The notes beneath the pieces are model-generated. The model searched no databases. It was not told the DNA's origin and worked only from the letters and a program-made list of their open reading frames with translations. A program made the position numbers and the translations under genes. This document shows, in pieces, positions 51,650 through 58,452 of a stretch of DNA of 64,000 bases; position 1 is the first letter of the stretch, and every line of letters starts with the position of its first letter. Source of the stretch: an uncultured Clostridia bacterium (GTDB taxonomy: Bacteria > Bacillota > Clostridia > Christensenellales > Borkfalkiaceae); the NCBI GenBank assembly GCA_934247225.1, contig CAKQJE010000011.1, positions 20,646 through 84,645 of the forward strand, in the 5' to 3' direction.

Positions 51650-51685
51650 AAAAGTGGGGCTATAAGTCGATTAACGGCGGTTTTT
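51650..51685 (+). repeat. Conserved-loop terminator element, copy 8
   Basis: GGGCTATAAGTCGATTAACG followed by GCGGTTTTT, just downstream of the GC-rich hairpin. Confidence 0.78.
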
Positions 51686-51751
51686 GTGTTGCAGCGCGCG
51701 GGTTTTTGCAAAAAATACGTCTTTAAATACGATTTAAGGAATTATTTTTTG

Positions 51752-51780
51752 TTGACAAGAATAACATTAAATGATATAAT
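51752..51780 (+). promoter_or_regulatory. Promoter of tRNA-Leu
   Basis: TTGACA (51752-51757), 17-bp spacer, TATAAT (51775-51780). The tRNA starts 25 nt after the -10 box. Confidence 0.88.
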
Positions 51781-51804
51781 CTATCGGTGTAATGATTTAA
51801 ATAT

Positions 51805-51891
51805 GCTGCTGTGGCGAAACAGGCAGACGCAAGGGACTTAAAATCCCTCGGTAGTGATACCGTGCCGGTTCAAATCCGGCCAGCAGCACCA
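51805..51891 (+). tRNA. tRNA-Leu (anticodon TAA)
   Basis: An 87-nt class II tRNA with acceptor arms GCTGCTG and CAGCAGC, discriminator A and encoded CCA. The anticodon stem-loop is GGGACTTAAAATCCC with TAA. A variable arm is present, and the T arm is GCCGG TTCAAAT CCGGC. Its last 55 nt, from the anticodon loop on, are repeated with five changes at 56234-56288. That makes this gene the attachment site of the element that follows, and its 3' half was probably brought in by that element. Confidence 0.95.
51837..51891. repeat. Left attachment site (attL) within tRNA-Leu
   Basis: 55 nt matching 56234-56288 at 50 of 55 positions. Exact identity over the first 18 nt (CTTAAAATCCCTCGGTAG) is the likely crossover core. 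Confidence 0.75.
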
Positions 51892-51896
51892 AAAAA

Positions 51897-51921
51897 GCAG
51901 GTCGTGTGACCTGCCTTTTTT
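51897..51921 (+). terminator. Terminator of tRNA-Leu, also serving the integrase gene end
   Basis: GCAGGTC and GACCTGC arms around GTGT, followed by six T. Confidence 0.85.
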
Positions 51922-52741
51922 ATGCTTTGAATTTCGCAAATTCCAACCTTGCAAAATCGATAGATATGTGCGTGTAAATGGATAACGTTGTATTGAGCGT
52001 TTTATGTCCGACAAGGTTTTGCGTTACGTTTATGTTTATTCCGCTTTCCGCGCACCGCGTAATAAACGTATGTCGGAGATCGTGCAGTTTGTGGTTCGGG
52101 CAAACGTGCTTGAATAAATGGGTCAACGCATCCGCGTTGTATGGAAAAACGAATTCTTCGTCGGGGTGTCGTTTCCGTTGTTCGGTTATAATTCCTTCGA
52201 GTTCGTCGGTAAGCAATATAAACCGATCGGACGTTTCCGTCTTTGTTCCGTTTATTTTTATAAGCCTTTCGGTGTGTTGAACGTCGTCAAACTTCAATCC
52301 CGTTAATTCTCCGCGTCTTACGCCCGTCAATAGCAAGAATTTGAACGCGTTGAAATACGGCGTATTTGCAACGGCTTTCAAAAAGAGACGTTGCTCTTCG
52401 TGGGTAAGCGATTGTCCGCGCTTCTGACGGTGTCGGATTAACGTCATTTTGCTTGCGACGTTCGTCGTGATTACGTCCAGACAGTAAGCTCGATGAAGTG
52501 AGTTGTGCAGAATATGGTAAACATACTTGCGGGAACGGGGCAAAGCGCAGTTCGCAACAGCCCTGTCGAGGTCGAACGCCGTAATTTCCGTTACGCGTTT
52601 GTCTTTCAGCCATTGCGGAACGTGGTTTCGCACCGAAACGAGCAATCGTTTTATGCTGCTTTCTGCCAAATACGGTTTTTTATAGGTATCTATCCAGACT
52701 TCCAGCCATTTGCCGAAAGTCAGGGTTTTATTTTTTTTCAT
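51920..52741 (-). CDS. Tyrosine recombinase / site-specific integrase
   Basis: The 273-residue integrase has an N-terminal SAM-like core-binding domain (about 8-90) and a catalytic domain. The active-site residues are Arg142 or Arg143 (LLLTGVRRGELTGL), His220 and Arg223 (KLHDLRHTF), His246 (VGHKTLNTT) and nucleophile Tyr256. All are intact. Its stop lies next to the tRNA-Leu 3' end, as is typical for elements using a tRNA attachment site. The start overlaps the rep stop by 14 nt, so integrase and replication protein are coupled. It lacks the N-terminal arm-binding domain of larger ICE integrases. Confidence 0.9.
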   Translation of the reverse strand: MKKNKTLTFGKWLEVWIDTYKKPYLAESSIKRLLVSVRNHVPQWLKDKRVTEITAFDLDRAVANCALPRSRKYVYHILHNSLHRAYCLDVITTNVASKMTLIRHRQKRGQSLTHEEQRLFLKAVANTPYFNAFKFLLLTGVRRGELTGLKFDDVQHTERLIKINGTKTETSDRFILLTDELEGIITEQRKRHPDEEFVFPYNADALTHLFKHVCPNHKLHDLRHTFITRCAESGININVTQNLVGHKTLNTTLSIYTHISIDFARLEFAKFKA

Positions 52742-53840
52742 TGTCTGTTTTTATGCTGTTTTTAGATATATATTTAATTTCCGGGTGTTTCTGAAAATCT
52801 TCTTGAATTTCTTTAAGTGATTGTACCGCGAAAACAGGTTCTTCGAATTTTAGTAAGTCAGAGCGGATCATCTGATAGATCTTTTCTTTTTGTTCTTCGG
52901 TTTCGGAATCGTCGAAAGCAAGTTTTCTGAAAGCTCCGTAACCTTGTATCATTTTGCGCTTGTGAAGCGCGTTGTCGAGGTTATAAAGGTCATCTGCGTT
53001 TTTCAGTATGTCTGCGTTGCCTTTTTTGAAAAGTCCGCCTACGGCATACTTAAAAACTTGGTGGTATTTTTTTGCCGGGCATTTTTCGACTTTGACGGAA
53101 TATCCGTCTGCGTCGGATATGTTTTTCTTCGTTGCCGGAATGTCGTTATAAAGGCAGTACCAGAATTTTTGCAAAAATACTTCAAAGTCCGAAAATTTCG
53201 TCGGCGCGTTTCTGCGTTCGGAATTATCGAACGAAAAACGGTTTAACTTCGTCTTGTCGAGGTTTAAACCTTTTTTCAGCAGGAATATACAGTGAAAATG
53301 CGGGTGATACATTTCGGCGGGAGTTTTGGTTCGGTTGACCGATACTTCGAGCGCTCTCACGCTTCCGACATAACCGTAATATTTCAAGTCTACGTCTTTT
53401 ATCTTCCGTTTACCCTGCAAGTATTGATTGACATACACGAATTTCGAGTACATTCTACTGACTGTTGTTTTAAGCAGAAAGCCGGAGCAGTTCGGAACGG
53501 TAAAGACCGCGTGATAAATCCCGTAGTCTTTACGCAGGAGATCCAGAACGGGAGCGTATTTTCGCTCGCGTTCCTGTGCGAGGTTGTGCTGACAGTTCGG
53601 ACAAAACAGGTCGCGACACAAATTTACGCGCTTTATGTCCTTTACGGCTTGTATGCGGTAATATTCGGTGTCCCAGTAGCGAAAGCAATATTTAACGGCT
53701 GTCGCCTTATTCCGGAAACGTTCTTCGTCGTGGTCGGCGTAAATTTGCGCGTACGTTTCCGAAACGGCGCGATTGTATCTGATACGATCCGCGCCTTTAT
53801 TTATTTTTTCGTTTTCAACCGTGTATTTTGTAAGATCCAT
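52728..53840 (-). CDS. Rolling-circle replication initiator (HUH, Rep_1-like)
   Basis: The 370-residue protein has the HUH endonuclease motif HPHFHCIFLL at residues 179-188. A candidate nicking tyrosine is Tyr265 in QVFKYAVGG, similar to the Rep_1 family. An upstream zinc-finger-like set is Cys75, Cys80 and Cys83 (LCRDLFCPNC). Such proteins nick a double-strand origin and drive rolling-circle replication of small plasmids. Here the gene sits in an integrated element, upstream of and coupled to the integrase. A hairpin 67 bp upstream of the start is a candidate origin or regulatory site. Confidence 0.85.
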   Translation of the reverse strand: MDLTKYTVENEKINKGADRIRYNRAVSETYAQIYADHDEERFRNKATAVKYCFRYWDTEYYRIQAVKDIKRVNLCRDLFCPNCQHNLAQERERKYAPVLDLLRKDYGIYHAVFTVPNCSGFLLKTTVSRMYSKFVYVNQYLQGKRKIKDVDLKYYGYVGSVRALEVSVNRTKTPAEMYHPHFHCIFLLKKGLNLDKTKLNRFSFDNSERRNAPTKFSDFEVFLQKFWYCLYNDIPATKKNISDADGYSVKVEKCPAKKYHQVFKYAVGGLFKKGNADILKNADDLYNLDNALHKRKMIQGYGAFRKLAFDDSETEEQKEKIYQMIRSDLLKFEEPVFAVQSLKEIQEDFQKHPEIKYISKNSIKTDNEKK

Positions 53841-53907
53841 AAATTTTGCTCCGCACAGCCTGCAAACCGTCGTTTTATTGTAGAGTACTTTCTAATAGGT
53901 CAAGGTA

Positions 53908-53941
53908 TTCGCCGAAGCCCTCTTTCGAGGGCATCGGCGAA
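53908..53941. other. Hairpin upstream of rep, candidate double-strand origin or terminator
   Basis: TTCGCCGA and TCGGCGAA outer arms and GCCCTC and GAGGGC inner arms around TTTC, with a single-base bulge on each side. There is no U-tract on the leftward side. A TTGACC-like box follows toward rep. Confidence 0.5.
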
Positions 53942-53966
53942 ACACGATAGGAGGGGAAAATGCAAG

Positions 53967-54224
53967 TTATTTGCCGGTAGAGAATACTCCGAGAAAATCC
54001 ACTATGAATTTTTCGTTTTCTTCTCTGCTTTTCGCTACGCTTTTTACATTTGAGTAAAAAGTGTAGGTGGTTTCTTCTTTGTCGGGTAAAATTACGTCAA
54101 AGAAATATGAGCCTTTGCTCGATTTCCAAAGAAATATATTTAAGCCGTTTTTGTGGGTGTATTTATGAATGAAAAATGCCCTGTCGAGGTCTCTCGCTTT
54201 AACTGTTTTATTCGTCGTCGGCAT
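53967..54224 (-). CDS. Small basic protein of the integrated element, unknown
   Basis: About 85 residues from the ATG at 54224 (MPTTNKTVKARDLDRAFFIH). That start overlaps the end of the upstream gene by 17 nt and is preferred over a longer frame. It is rich in Lys, Phe and Tyr and probably mixed alpha-beta. I recognise no family. It is the last small gene before the hairpin and rep. Confidence 0.6.
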   Translation of the reverse strand: MPTTNKTVKARDLDRAFFIHKYTHKNGLNIFLWKSSKGSYFFDVILPDKEETTYTFYSNVKSVAKSREENEKFIVDFLGVFSTGK

Positions 54225-54483
54225 ACTCTTTGTTCTCCTCGGGATCGGGTGGGTTTTCAAGTTCGATTCCTTGAACGTAATATACTTCGGCGATATGGGG
54301 TTTTGTTTTTCGGCAGTCGAAAATTATATCTTCCCAACATTCGGGGCAATTCAGAACGTCGTTCTGAATTGCCTGAATGTTTTTGTATTCGTCGTCCGGA
54401 TCTTCGAAGTATATTCCGACCGTTTCGATAAATTCGCCCGTTTTTACGTCGTTGATTATGATATTTAAAACAAAACGTTTCAT
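54208..54483 (-). CDS. Small acidic protein of the integrated element, unknown
   Basis: 91 residues, with FVLNIIINDVKTGEFIETVG at the N-terminus and an acidic tail (PDPEENKEYADDE). One cysteine pair (CPECWEDIIFDC, near residues 47-58) is notable. It begins with ATGA overlapping the upstream gene's stop, and the next gene starts inside its 3' end. The tight packing supports a real gene. Function unknown. Confidence 0.6.
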   Translation of the reverse strand: MKRFVLNIIINDVKTGEFIETVGIYFEDPDDEYKNIQAIQNDVLNCPECWEDIIFDCRKTKPHIAEVYYVQGIELENPPDPEENKEYADDE

Positions 54484-54668
54484 TTCTTTTCAACCTCTTT
54501 CGCAAGTTCCTGTTCGGCGAGATAAACAGCAAGCTTTTTATCTGCTTGTGACGGGAAAAGACGTACTTCTTTTCCCATAAGTTCGGTTTTAAAAGAAACG
54601 AAAGGATGTTCTTCTCCTTTGTCGTCTTTGAATGTGTCGCTGTCGATCATAAGTTTTTTAATGACCAT
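54480..54668 (-). CDS. Very small protein of the integrated element, unknown
   Basis: 62 residues. The N-terminal two-thirds look like short beta strands (KKLMIDSDTF, HPFVSFKTELMGKEVRLFPS) and the end is a helix (LAVYLAEQELAKEVEKK). It has an AAAGGAG site. Given an HUH replication gene, a single-stranded-DNA-binding or accessory role is possible, but there is no direct evidence for it. Confidence 0.6.
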   Translation of the reverse strand: MVIKKLMIDSDTFKDDKGEEHPFVSFKTELMGKEVRLFPSQADKKLAVYLAEQELAKEVEKK

Positions 54669-54732
54669 TTTTTACTCCTTTGCCCCGGTGGGGGCGATAT
54701 TTATTTTTTGCCCGGTTGGTTCGGGTACAAAA

Positions 54733-55053
54733 TCATTGAAAAAAGTCGACGTCGATTTCGTCGAGTTCGTCAAACGGAATCGGCGGCATTCCCTTGTAAT
54801 CGCATCGGTAGCACTTACAAGGTATTAAGATCGGCTTGTCCGCTTCCATTTCGTCGCACACGATATAACCGTCGTCGTATGACATTTTGCAATGTCTGCA
54901 CGACGCGCAACGTGCGAGTTCTTCTTTCAGCTCTTCCGCCTCTGCGTGGCGTTGCGCTTGTTTTGATTCGATGTAAGGAAGTATTACTTTGAAAAATAAT
55001 ATAACTAATAAAATAACTCCGAGTATGACGGCGGCGAATTCGACAGCTTTCAT
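54733..55053 (-). CDS. Membrane-anchored zinc-ribbon protein of the integrated element
   Basis: About 106 residues from the ATG at 55053. An N-terminal membrane helix (about 4-27) is followed by a charged helical stretch and a cysteine cluster: CASCRHCKMS, a single C, then CKCYRC. The rest is acidic. The ATGA overlap with the upstream gene supports the start. The combination suggests a membrane-attached metal-binding protein. Role unknown. Confidence 0.6.
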   Translation of the reverse strand: MKAVEFAAVILGVILLVILFFKVILPYIESKQAQRHAEAEELKEELARCASCRHCKMSYDDGYIVCDEMEADKPILIPCKCYRCDYKGMPPIPFDELDEIDVDFFQ

Positions 55054-55238
55054 CTCGTTTTCCTCGTCTTGTGCATTTGAGTGCATTCTTCAAAGTTTTC
55101 CTTTGAAGGTTTTTGAAAGTCGGGTTGATCGATTTGAATATTGCCTTGTTTTTCTCTTATCTTGCTTATCCAGGCTATTGCCTGTAATGCTTTGGTTTGA
55201 ATTTCAACAAGATTTTCATAAATTTCGTCTAACGTCAT
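55050..55238 (-). CDS. Small helical protein, first gene of the element's leftward operon
   Basis: 62 residues, mostly helical at the N-terminus (LDEIYENLVEIQTKALQAIA). The start follows AGAGGT. It is the first gene after the divergent regulatory region and ends in an ATGA overlap with the next gene. No family recognised. Confidence 0.55.
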   Translation of the reverse strand: MTLDEIYENLVEIQTKALQAIAWISKIREKQGNIQIDQPDFQKPSKENFEECTQMHKTRKTR

Positions 55239-55563
55239 AATTACCTCTAAAAAAAGGAGTTCTCGCCTCTCTCAACGAAAACTCCTTTTACGCAAAATTT
55301 TTTTTATTTAACCCACTTTGTCAATTGCTTCGCACGACTATTACCCAAAAGATAGTTTAAATTTGTTTTGACAAAATTTTGCGTTTTCAAAATCTGCCGG
55401 TCGGGAGAACAAACAAAATGCCAGGGCCGACAGTATTTTGCTATGATTATATGGAGAGAGGTTTGTAGTCGTATTGACTACAATGAGATTATACTCGTCA
55501 TTTTGACTATTGTCAAGTCATTTTGACTACTTTTTGCTATAATGTAAAAAAAGGAGAAAATTT
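55239..55563. promoter_or_regulatory. Divergent control region of the integrated element
   Basis: Three kinds of signal are seen. At 55252-55289 AAAAGGAGTT and AACTCCTTTT form a hairpin followed leftward by seven T, a candidate attenuator of the leftward operon. At 55290-55301 and 55373-55384 a 12-bp inverted repeat (ACGCAAAATTTT) lies 71 bp apart. At 55473-55530 TTGACTA occurs three times, twice as TCATTTTGACTA, next to the XRE gene's TATAAT (55538-55543). These TTGACTA units are likely repressor operators. Confidence 0.6.
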
Positions 55564-55914
55564 ATGGGGAAAAAGGATATATACCCAACTGAGGAAGAAT
55601 ATCTAAAATTTAAAATAGAACAACATATAAAAGAAAAAAAAGAAACAGAAAGAATGGCGCGAGATTTTTTTGGCGAAAATCTCAAATTTATAAGAAAAGA
55701 TAAAGGAATGACACAAAAAGAAGTTGCTGACAAATTGTTTATTGCAGTTAGCACATATGCAAATTGGGAACAAGGACGCAGAGATCCAAGCATTGAAGAT
55801 ATAGTTAATCTGACAGGTGTTTTTGAAATTGATTTTAATGAGTTGTTTAATTACGATTTCAAGCGAATGGTTGAAGAAGAAATGGGAAAAAGGGAAAAAA
55901 GTAAAAAAAAATAA
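55564..55914 (+). CDS. XRE-family repressor of the integrated element
   Basis: The 116-residue protein has a central HTH domain (about residues 38-95) with FIRKDKGMTQKEVADKLFIA and TYANWEQGRRDPSIEDIVNL. A charged N-terminal extension and a Lys/Glu-rich tail flank it. An AAGGAG site lies 7 nt before the ATG. The gene is notably AT-rich and uses ATA, AGA and TTA more than the host genes around it, consistent with foreign origin. It diverges from the element's leftward operon and probably represses it and itself, in the manner of a plasmid or phage switch. Confidence 0.85.
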   Translation: MGKKDIYPTEEEYLKFKIEQHIKEKKETERMARDFFGENLKFIRKDKGMTQKEVADKLFIAVSTYANWEQGRRDPSIEDIVNLTGVFEIDFNELFNYDFKRMVEEEMGKREKSKKK

Positions 55915-55951
55915 AGTATACGAAATCGGGGTCGTTCAAAATTTAAACGCA

Positions 55952-55999
55952 AGAGAGAGGCGCACCCGCTACACCGCTTGGGTCTGCGCCTCTCTCTCT
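55952..55999 (+). terminator. Terminator-like hairpin after the XRE gene
   Basis: AGAGAGAGGCGCACC and GGTCTGCGCCTCTCTCT arms around about 16 nt, then TTTCTT. Confidence 0.7.
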
Positions 56000-56115
56000 T
56001 TCTTGTCGTTTCAAAACTTTTGATCCCCGCGCCCTACGGTTGCCACCCCAAAGGGGTTCGATAATGCTGTTAAAAGGGAAAGTTTTTTACTTTCCAAATC
56101 TTATGGTTACAATTC

Positions 56116-56166
56116 GGCAAGGGCGGACGGCTGTTTAATGCCCACAGGGCATTGTCCGCTTTGCCA
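56116..56166. other. Large two-tier hairpin near the right end of the element
   Basis: GGCAAGGGCGGAC and GTCCGCTTTGCC arms enclose an inner palindrome AATGCCCACAGGGCATT. Position and structure would fit a single-strand origin or a recombination-associated palindrome. The surrounding 55915-56233 has no gene. Confidence 0.5.
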
Positions 56167-56233
56167 AATCGTTTTAAGTAGGTTTTCATTTAAGGTTATT
56201 TTTTCGGGCGTTCTAAGCACGTTTTAAGACGTT

Positions 56234-56288
56234 CTTAAAATCCCTCGGTAGCGATACCGTATCGGTTCAAATCCGATCAGCAGCACCA
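56234..56288. repeat. Right attachment site (attR): tRNA-Leu 3' fragment
   Basis: A 55-nt copy of the tRNA-Leu 3' part from the anticodon loop to CCA. Its T arm (ATCGG TTCAAAT CCGAT) differs from the intact tRNA by compensatory base changes. It is followed by an AAAAAGACGAGCG/CGCTCGTCTTTTTT terminator (56289-56322). Confidence 0.8.
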
Positions 56289-56342
56289 AGAAAAAGACGA
56301 GCGAACCGCTCGTCTTTTTTACACTACGAACAGCACCGTATC

Positions 56343-56418
56343 GGTGACGCGATTGCGGCGGAGCCGAACAATTGCTATTCCGTCGCTACGCTCCTTACAA
56401 ATCCGATCAGCAGCACCA
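56343..56418. repeat. Second tRNA-Leu 3' scar with 76-bp repeat, copy A
   Basis: GGTGACGCGATTGCGGCGGA starts a 76-bp unit that ends in CAAATCCGATCAGCAGCACC plus A (56398-56418), the tRNA T arm and acceptor. A terminator (AAAACGACGG and CCGTCGTTTT) follows. The same unit recurs at 56570-56645 with two changes. Confidence 0.85.
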
Positions 56419-56569
56419 CAAAAACGACGGAAGATTTCCGTCGTTTTTTTTCTACGTCAGGCAACATAAAGGGATCCCGAAAAAGAAAGCTTTTTCGGGA
56501 AGAGGAGAAGCAAGTCGTAAGGTGAAGCCGTTTCAGAAAACGGCGCACAAAGAGGCTTTGCTTCGACGA

Positions 56570-56645
56570 GGTGACGCGATTGCGGCGGAGCCGAACAATC
56601 GCTATTCCGTCGCTGCGCTCCTTACAAATCCGATCAGCAGCACCA
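56570..56645. repeat. Third tRNA-Leu 3' scar with 76-bp repeat, copy B
   Basis: Matches copy A at 74 of 76 positions, 227 bp downstream. It again ends in the tRNA 3' sequence, followed by a CCCGC/GCGGG terminator-like stem with GGTTTTTTG. Confidence 0.85.
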
Positions 56646-57244
56646 ACGTAAAATCCCGCATAAAACCTACGATTTTAGAGGTAAAATCAAAGGAGACGGC
56701 GGGGTTTTTTGTTTATTGAGGTCAAAAAGAATAAACAAAATTTTGGGACTAAAATTTGCCTGTTGTAAGAAAAATAGAGAAATCAGAAATATTCACTAAA
56801 ATGAATATTATACGCGAAAAACATAAAAAGCCCCCCTGCTTTTGGGACTAAATTTGGGACTAAAATTCGCAAAACCAAAGGCTTTAAAAGTAAAAGTTTT
56901 GTTCTTACCGTAACGAAATATGTAAAATAGAAAAACCGTATAAAACGATAAATTTCGTTCTATACGGCTATTTTTTTGTTTGTTAAAAATTACTTAACAG
57001 AACTTTGAAATATAGCGTGGCAACGCCCCCGCACGGAATAATTGCTTTTAACCGCGTTAAACCGAGCATTAGGCGGAACCTTGTATCGGGGCGCGCGAAA
57101 CGCGCCCCGCTCGTATCAAGACAAGCACACGTCTTATCGTCAAAGCGGTGTTTTTGACGCTATGAAATCTATAATTTTTAAGGGTGCGTAAAACAGAGTT
57201 TGATTTGCCGTCAAGGTTTGAGTAGGGGTCGTTTTTGAATGCGT
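56646..57244. other. Gene-free stretch right of the tRNA scars
   Basis: No coding sequence is convincing. GGGACTAAA occurs three times (about 56743-56865), twice in a row as TTTGGGACTAAA. The AraC gene ends at its right edge. Confidence 0.6.
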
Positions 57245-58177
57245 TTAGTTGCCGTTCGGGTCTGTTTTGGACTTTAAGCGAAATTCCTTCGGCTTCATGT
57301 TCGTCGATTGCTCGAACGCGTGAGTAAAATGCGACGCGTCGAAAAATCCGCATTCCTGAGCAATGAACGATATGGATTTGTCGGTGGACGATAACATTGC
57401 CGTGGCGTGCGAAATGCGTATCTTTTTGAGGTATTCCATAGGCGAAGTGTTGAATACCTTTTTGAAATATCTGAAAAAGTTTGGCGTGGACATGTTCACG
57501 ATTTTCGACAGGTCGTCTACCGTTATCTTGGAATAATAATTCTCTTCCATATATTGAGTGGTCTTTAAAATTATGTAGTCTGCCGTGTTGTCGGGTCTGT
57601 CGTCCGTCACCGCGTATTTTTGCGATATTATCTTCGCTAATTTGCATAAAAGACATACCGTTTTCAGTTCAAACATCACTCCGTCGTCTTCCGTTCTCTC
57701 TTTGTCTATCGCGATAAGTTCGTTGAAATCTCTCACAAAATCGCCCAGTATGCTCTTCGAAAGATTTATGTTCAGGGATAAATTGCTGAACGCCTGTCGT
57801 ATCTGCGGTTCGACCTCGAATAAAATTTTTATCCCCGAATATTTGCTCAACTGATTTTTGTATTTGTCCAAAATATCGTTCCCTATTATAAGGTGAAACA
57901 GTTGCGGTTCTTCGTTGTCCGCCCAATATCCGTGTTCCGTGTACGGCGGAATCATAAAAATGTCGCCCGCTTTTGCCGGGTGGCTTTTATTGTTGAAATA
58001 ATGACGGCATTCCCCTTTCGTTACGACGTTGAGTTCGTAATAGTTATGCGCGTGCATTAAAATCGGGTATTCGCGGTTATGATAATACGCAAACCCTTGA
58101 GAAAACGCCGACGCGTCGTCAAGCGTGTAAAACGGATTTTTGTGTCTTTCGAGATATTTCGGATAATTTGCTTTCAT
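57245..58177 (-). CDS. AraC-family transcriptional regulator
   Basis: The 310-residue protein has an N-terminal cupin domain (about 40-105, with HAHNYYELNVVTKG and GDIFMIPPYTEHGYW). The C-terminal double HTH (about 205-300) has ITVDDLSKIVNMSTPNFFRYFKK and ISFIAQECGFFDASHFTHAF. This architecture normally senses sugars or other small ligands. It diverges from the surface phosphatase/GLUG lipoprotein gene and may control it. A tail ending KSKTDPNGN is not conserved. Confidence 0.9.
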   Translation of the reverse strand: MKANYPKYLERHKNPFYTLDDASAFSQGFAYYHNREYPILMHAHNYYELNVVTKGECRHYFNNKSHPAKAGDIFMIPPYTEHGYWADNEEPQLFHLIIGNDILDKYKNQLSKYSGIKILFEVEPQIRQAFSNLSLNINLSKSILGDFVRDFNELIAIDKERTEDDGVMFELKTVCLLCKLAKIISQKYAVTDDRPDNTADYIILKTTQYMEENYYSKITVDDLSKIVNMSTPNFFRYFKKVFNTSPMEYLKKIRISHATAMLSSTDKSISFIAQECGFFDASHFTHAFEQSTNMKPKEFRLKSKTDPNGN

Positions 58178-58452
58178 AATTTTATTGATAGAATTTTACA
58201 AAAAAAAGAGATTATTATACAATTATTATATCGCAAGAGGGTTTATAATGCAAGTAAACTAAACGTATTATTCTGCGAAAGTGGCATTTTTTTTCAGAAG
58301 ACTAGTCTTCTTTTCGCCTTCGGCGAAAAGATACTCTTAATTGAGAAAAAAGAAAATAAAGATACGCGTTTTGCGGATACTATTTAAGGCTATTTAGTCG
58401 CGGGCGGCGGCGCGATCGCTTGTTCGTCCGAGGCTTGCAGGGAGGTTTTTTG
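58178..58452. promoter_or_regulatory. AraC / surface-protein divergent intergenic region
   Basis: AT-rich, with a TCTTTTCGCC and GGCGAAAAGA hairpin around a TTC loop (58308-58331). There is no clear tandem operator. Leader bases GGGAGG precede the lipoprotein ATG. Confidence 0.5.

Noticed and set aside
51892..56233. Integrated inovirus or microvirus
   Set aside because: No Zot-like ATPase, major coat, capsid or pilot protein is encoded. The HUH initiator alone does not distinguish a phage from a plasmid.
51892..56233. Conjugative or mobilisable element with a relaxase
   Set aside because: The only HUH protein resembles plasmid replication initiators. No coupling protein, type IV secretion gene or recognisable oriT was seen.
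56372..56719. A 115-codon open frame in the tRNA-scar region
   Set aside because: It translates the duplicated 76-bp units and terminators. There is no ribosome binding site, and the composition is unlike a protein.
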